Assembly (NCBI GenBank): GCA_023818555.1
Contig: JAMWCG010000022.1
Location: 2,573 to 10,580, forward strand
Direction: 5' to 3'
Origin: Candidatus Omnitrophota bacterium
GTDB taxonomy: Bacteria > Omnitrophota > Gorgyraeia > DTHP01
Length of the DNA: 8,008 nucleotides
In this document: in pieces, positions 5,900 to 8,008 of the stretch
How positions within the stretch are numbered: the first letter of the stretch is position 1
Layout of the letters: each line of letters opens with the position of its first letter
Made by a program: the position numbers and the translations under genes
The notes under the pieces: model-generated
What the model was told of the DNA's origin: nothing
The model's database searches: none
The model's input: the letters and a program-made list of their open reading frames with translations, nothing else

Positions 5900-6761
5900 G
5901 GATGGAAGGTAGATTTATAATCCCGTCTACCTGAGGAAGAGGAAAGGAAATATTCTTTATCCTTCGCAAATCCAGCATAAACTTCTCGCTGCCTAAGCCC
6001 GCTCTAAAAATTGCCGTCTCTATAGGAGTATATCCTGCACATATAGGACAGGGGTTAGTTCCACTCACATATCTTAAAGAAGTAATCAATTTCTCACCCC
6101 CTAACAAATTTTTTAGAACCCGAGGAACTTGATTTCCCTCTATTTTTCTATAGTCTACATAAATAAGGATTTTGTTAGCCTGGTTTTCCTCTAATATTTT
6201 CTGGGTTTGTTTGGCTATCCAGGCATTTGACTCTTCCGAGGTCAAATTGGGTGGGCCTAAAGCTACTATCCCCTTCATCCCTACTCGCTTGGCAGTTTTA
6301 ATCAACTCCATATACATTTCTACATCTCCACCCCAGTATTCTTTTATCACTGGCAAAATAAATTGCTGGGCAAATTCATCGGCTTCTCTAAGGTCATTTT
6401 TCTTAAAAAACACCTCCAATAAATATTGCCTATCCGAAGGGAACATCTCTAAACCTAAATGAGTGAATTCTAAATTTTCTTTAAAGAAAGATAGTTCCCT
6501 AATGGTCTCATCAAGGATGCTTCTTCGCAAACCAGGGGTTTCTCCCACAACAATTATCTGGCTTGTACCAAAGAGCTTTGTATAATCTAATGGTTCTTTA
6601 TTGTCTCTGATAATCTGAACGAGAGCATCTTTTATACGGCGTGTAGTTTGTCTTAAAAGAATCTCTGATAAATTAACTCCACTTTTCTCTATGGGAGATA
6701 GATTGAGGTATAAAAGAAATAAACCGATATAAATAATTGTTCTTCTCAGAAATAGCTTCAT
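5895..6761 (-). CDS. Membrane-anchored or exported ChaN/EreA (Tiki)-like protein
   Basis: A 288-residue protein with a basic start and a hydrophobic segment at about 8-22, so it is either exported or anchored with its body outside the cytoplasm. The body resembles the ChaN/EreA-like Tiki superfamily: a strand leading to VVGETPG (71-77), a helix, then GLEMFPSDRQYLLEVFF (103-119), a segment like the family's 'LEM(F/L)P...Q' motif, followed by YMELIKTAKRVGMKGIVALGPP (150-171). In ChaN-type proteins the first motif is usually G-E-x-H with a metal- or haem-linked histidine; here it is G-E-T-P, so classical function is doubtful. Its only cysteines form CPIC (238-241). The ATG at 6761 has a weak site (CAGG). 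It has its own promoter and lies 79 nt after gene C. Function unassigned; family link is by motif recall. Confidence 0.5.
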   Translation of the reverse strand: MKLFLRRTIIYIGLFLLYLNLSPIEKSGVNLSEILLRQTTRRIKDALVQIIRDNKEPLDYTKLFGTSQIIVVGETPGLRRSILDETIRELSFFKENLEFTHLGLEMFPSDRQYLLEVFFKKNDLREADEFAQQFILPVIKEYWGGDVEMYMELIKTAKRVGMKGIVALGPPNLTSEESNAWIAKQTQKILEENQANKILIYVDYRKIEGNQVPRVLKNLLGGEKLITSLRYVSGTNPCPICAGYTPIETAIFRAGLGSEKFMLDLRRIKNISFPLPQVDGIINLPSIP

Positions 6762-6806
6762 CAGCCTGAGTTTATTAATCTATAATTATTTAAGTTATTT
6801 TTAAAA

Positions 6807-6835
6807 AATATAACATAATTTCCCGTTCTCGTCAA
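6807..6835 (-). promoter_or_regulatory. Housekeeping promoter of the ChaN-like gene
   Basis: On the minus strand TTGACG (6835-6830), 17 nt, then TATATT (6812-6807), with TG at 6815-6814 (extended -10). The -35 starts five bases after the stop codon of gene C. Predicted transcription start is near 6800, giving a leader of about 39 nt. Nothing resembling a terminator separates it from gene C. Confidence 0.72.
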
Positions 6836-6840
6836 GGCTG

Positions 6841-7212
6841 CTATCCTTCTGGTAAAATTTGCGTGAGGCTCAACTTGAAGGTATGTTTGAAGGCAATGGT
6901 ATAGATTTCCTCTCCCACCACCACATAAAATCTCCCTAAGAGACAATAAGCAAATTCTTTGCTGTGTTTCAGGGTATCAATCTTTTTCCGGATAAATAAT
7001 TGGCGAGCATAATTCTCTTGTTTTTGCTGTAACTTCTCCGCTTCTTCTTCTAAATTCAAAGGGTCTTCAACCCGCACTTTATCCTTTACAATGTAAACAC
7101 TCCGACGCTCACTGTGGCAGAGAATGCCTTCCGCCCTGAGCGTTTCAGAAACAAAGATATTCTTTTGTCCCTTTTCTATATTTTGTATATTTTTAAATGT
7201 TATCTCTCTCAT
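6841..7212 (-). CDS. Hypothetical protein C, third of a small-protein cluster
   Basis: A 123-residue protein I do not recognise. It has no signal peptide or membrane segment and looks cytoplasmic. Residues 1-50 look beta-rich (EITFKNI, SVYIVKDKVRVED). Residues about 53-80 are a charged, heptad-like helix (LNLEEEAEKLQQKQENYARQ), likely a short coiled coil. The C-terminal part returns to strands (CLLGRFYVVVGEEIYTIAF). Two cysteines (32, 90) are not arranged as a known metal site. The start ATG at 7212 has no Shine-Dalgarno sequence but follows its own promoter by about 17 nt. It lies 31 nt after gene B on the same strand. Its N-terminal half faintly parallels that of gene B (pattern I-x-F-x-x-I-x-x-I, then YI at residues 40-41 of both), suggesting distant paralogy. 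Confidence 0.65.
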   Translation of the reverse strand: MREITFKNIQNIEKGQKNIFVSETLRAEGILCHSERRSVYIVKDKVRVEDPLNLEEEAEKLQQKQENYARQLFIRKKIDTLKHSKEFAYCLLGRFYVVVGEEIYTIAFKHTFKLSLTQILPEG

Positions 7213-7235
7213 TTAATTTTATTTTAAAAAGTGTT

Positions 7236-7264
7236 TATATAAATTAGCGTTTTATTTCTGCCAA
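7236..7264 (-). promoter_or_regulatory. Internal housekeeping promoter before gene C
   Basis: On the minus strand TTGGCA (7264-7259), 17 nt, then TATATA (7241-7236), without the TG extension. The -35 lies inside the end of gene B. Predicted start near 7229 gives a leader of about 17 nt. Gene C can then be expressed independently of the sigma-54 promoter upstream of gene A. Confidence 0.5.
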
Positions 7265-7552
7265 ATAACCAAACTGCCAGCAGCGTGAAGTAAACGCCTT
7301 AAGATGGGCGATATCTCCCGGTTTATGGATGATAGTCTTAAAAGTAAAGGGGTCTCCTTTCCTCTTCTCCCTAATTCTCACCACATAGGGCTGTTTAAGC
7401 ATCTCTTTCAATTTCTTATCTTTTACTTTTATATAAAGTTTACCTCCCACTACTTTCACTACCCCCTTAGCTGCTCCCTTAGATTCAATTACCCCTTTCA
7501 TTAGCCCCTCAGTAACATCTATTTTCTTGATCTCATAAAATTTTATCTCCAT
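7244..7552 (-). CDS. Hypothetical protein B, small basic beta-rich protein
   Basis: A 102-residue, lysine-rich (basic) protein I do not recognise, without signal peptide or membrane segment. Predicted strands alternate with turns: EIKFYEIKKIDV (2-13), LMKGVIES (17-24), KGVVKVVGGKLYIKVKD (29-45), YVVRIREKRK (56-65), then a C-terminal segment with KPGDIAHLKAFTSRCWQFGYLAEIKR. The charge and small size would fit nucleic-acid or protein binding, but that is inference only. The ATG at 7552 has GGGGA about five bases upstream and lies 11 nt after the stop of gene A, so A and B are almost certainly one transcript. The -35 box for gene C is embedded in its last codons. Confidence 0.68.
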   Translation of the reverse strand: MEIKFYEIKKIDVTEGLMKGVIESKGAAKGVVKVVGGKLYIKVKDKKLKEMLKQPYVVRIREKRKGDPFTFKTIIHKPGDIAHLKAFTSRCWQFGYLAEIKR

Positions 7553-7563
7553 GGTTTCCCCGC

Positions 7564-7803
7564 TTATTTATCTCCGGAGAACAATCTTTTTGTATCCACC
7601 GCTACTCCTAATGTGCTTAAGTCAAAGGCAAGGTTGAGCACCTGGAGTTTATCCCTTTCTTCTTTTGTCTTTAGCCACCGGGTATAGGCATCTAAGAGGA
7701 GGTCTTCTTTTTCCTTAATCAGAAATTGCTTCTCATATTCGGCTAAACCCTTCAGAAATTCATCCCATCCTTCTTGCAGACTCTTGTAGGTATCTTCTTG
7801 CAT
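7564..7803 (-). CDS. Hypothetical protein A, first gene of a sigma-54-driven cluster
   Basis: A 79-residue, mostly helical, highly charged protein I do not recognise. It opens with an acidic amphipathic helix (residues 2-24, with W13), continues with KQFLIKEKEDLLLDAYTRWLKTKEERDKL (25-53), and ends in a more hydrophobic segment (NLAFDLSTLGVAV). It has no signal peptide, cysteine or recognised catalytic motif; a small adaptor or structural role is conceivable. The start is secure: AAAGGAGG lies four bases before the ATG at 7803. It is the first gene after the sigma-54-type element at 7842-7857, with a predicted leader of about 28 nt, and is followed 11 nt later by gene B. Confidence 0.68.
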   Translation of the reverse strand: MQEDTYKSLQEGWDEFLKGLAEYEKQFLIKEKEDLLLDAYTRWLKTKEERDKLQVLNLAFDLSTLGVAVDTKRLFSGDK

Positions 7804-7841
7804 CTTTCCTCCTTTAACTAGATTTTACACTTTAGTTCTTG

Positions 7842-7857
7842 AGCAAATTATATGCCA
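7842..7857 (-). promoter_or_regulatory. Sigma-54 (-24/-12) promoter of the A-B-C cluster
   Basis: The minus strand reads TGGCAT-ATAAT-TTGCT. The sigma-54 consensus is TGGCAC-N5-TTGC(A/T), so only one base (T for C at the end of the -24 box) differs. GG (7856-7855) and GC (7844-7843) are separated by exactly 10 nt, the required spacing. Predicted start is an A at 7831, 28 nt before the gene A start. A TATAAT is embedded in the spacer, but no acceptable -35 lies 15-18 nt upstream of it, which favours sigma-54. The window itself encodes sigma-54 and an activator. Confidence 0.72.
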
Positions 7858-8008
7858 ATTTCCTCAAAAAAATCTTCAGCGGATAAAATAATACAACTAT
7901 TTTATTTACAATAAGTTAGATTAGAGAAACTTTCCCATAGGGAAGCAGAAGCAGGGAAAGGAGGTAAAAAGCTGTAAACTTTTTATAAGAAAAAGAAAAA
8001 TGTCTTTT
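7858..8008. other. Non-coding right edge, with possible gene start at 8000
   Basis: No convincing gene lies in this stretch. It holds the upstream side of the gene A promoter, the dyad at 7932-7944, a tandem AAGCAG-AAGCAG at 7943-7954, and a plus-strand AAAGGAGGT at 7957-7965 that looks like a strong ribosome site but has no start codon within the usual distance (CTG TAA follows). A plus-strand ATG at 8000 could begin a divergently transcribed gene, but only three codons are present and the sequence just before it is only A/G-rich. Confidence 0.4.
7932..7944. promoter_or_regulatory. Dyad TTCCC-ATA-GGGAA, possible activator binding site
   Basis: A perfect 5-bp inverted repeat around ATA, centred at 7938, about 107 bp upstream of the predicted sigma-54 start at 7831. 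That is within the usual range for enhancer-binding-protein sites. A further GGGAA half-site occurs at 7954-7958. Alternatively the repeat could be a small hairpin in a plus-strand leader of a gene to the right. Confidence 0.35.

Noticed and set aside
6354..6372. TGGCAAAATAAATTGCT on the plus strand as a sigma-54 promoter
   Set aside because: The GG to GC distance is 11 nt rather than 10, and it lies antisense inside the ChaN-like gene with no downstream gene in that direction.
6761..6946. A 61-residue minus-strand reading frame overlapping gene C
   Set aside because: It is out of frame with gene C, runs across the ChaN-like promoter, lacks a ribosome site and has an implausible composition. 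A shadow frame.
7966..7980. AAAAAG...CTTTTT inverted repeat as a terminator or riboswitch element
   Set aside because: An A/T-only stem apart from one G-C pair, with no known riboswitch core that I can match in the surrounding sequence.

Overview
This AT-rich, gene-dense window comes from a Gram-negative (diderm) bacterium. It encodes an LptE-type LPS-assembly lipoprotein and a BamD-like outer-membrane assembly protein, next to universal housekeeping genes (bS20, DNA polymerase III delta, sigma-54). The protein style, including the tryptophan-rich stretch just after the BamD signal peptide, reminds me of uncultivated lineages such as Omnitrophota. That assignment rests on recollection and is tentative. 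There are no mobile elements, CRISPR arrays, tRNAs or rRNAs.

Layout. Positions 1-364: rpsT on the plus strand behind a near-consensus promoter. Positions 357-2845: a minus-strand operon bamD - lptE - holA, read right to left. It converges on rpsT with an 8-nt overlap, and bamD and lptE overlap by ATGA. Positions 2846-3002: a divergent promoter region. Positions 3003-5421, plus strand: rpoN, then a sigma-54 activator ATPase with no sensory domain (PspF-like). Positions 5418-5777, minus strand: a single-domain PilZ protein whose stop codon overlaps the activator's. Positions 5895-6761, minus strand: a membrane-anchored or exported protein resembling the ChaN/EreA (Tiki) family. Positions 6841-7803, minus strand: three small proteins of unknown function (called C, B and A here, right-most A first). 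Positions 7804-8008 are non-coding apart from a possible gene start at the right edge.

Regulation is the most informative layer. Seven promoters can be read, all with exactly 17 nt between -35 and -10, and five carry TGT directly before the -10 (extended -10). Leaders are short, and the promoters settle several start codons. The operon A-B-C is different: it is preceded by a near-perfect sigma-54 (-24/-12) element, TGGCAT-N5-TTGCT, with a TTCCC-ATA-GGGAA dyad about 107 bp upstream of the predicted transcription start, where an activator would bind. The same window encodes sigma-54 and a sensorless activator. The best candidate for something undescribed is therefore a sigma-54-controlled cluster of small unknown proteins (A, B, C, possibly running into the ChaN-like gene), with B and C possibly distant paralogs of each other.
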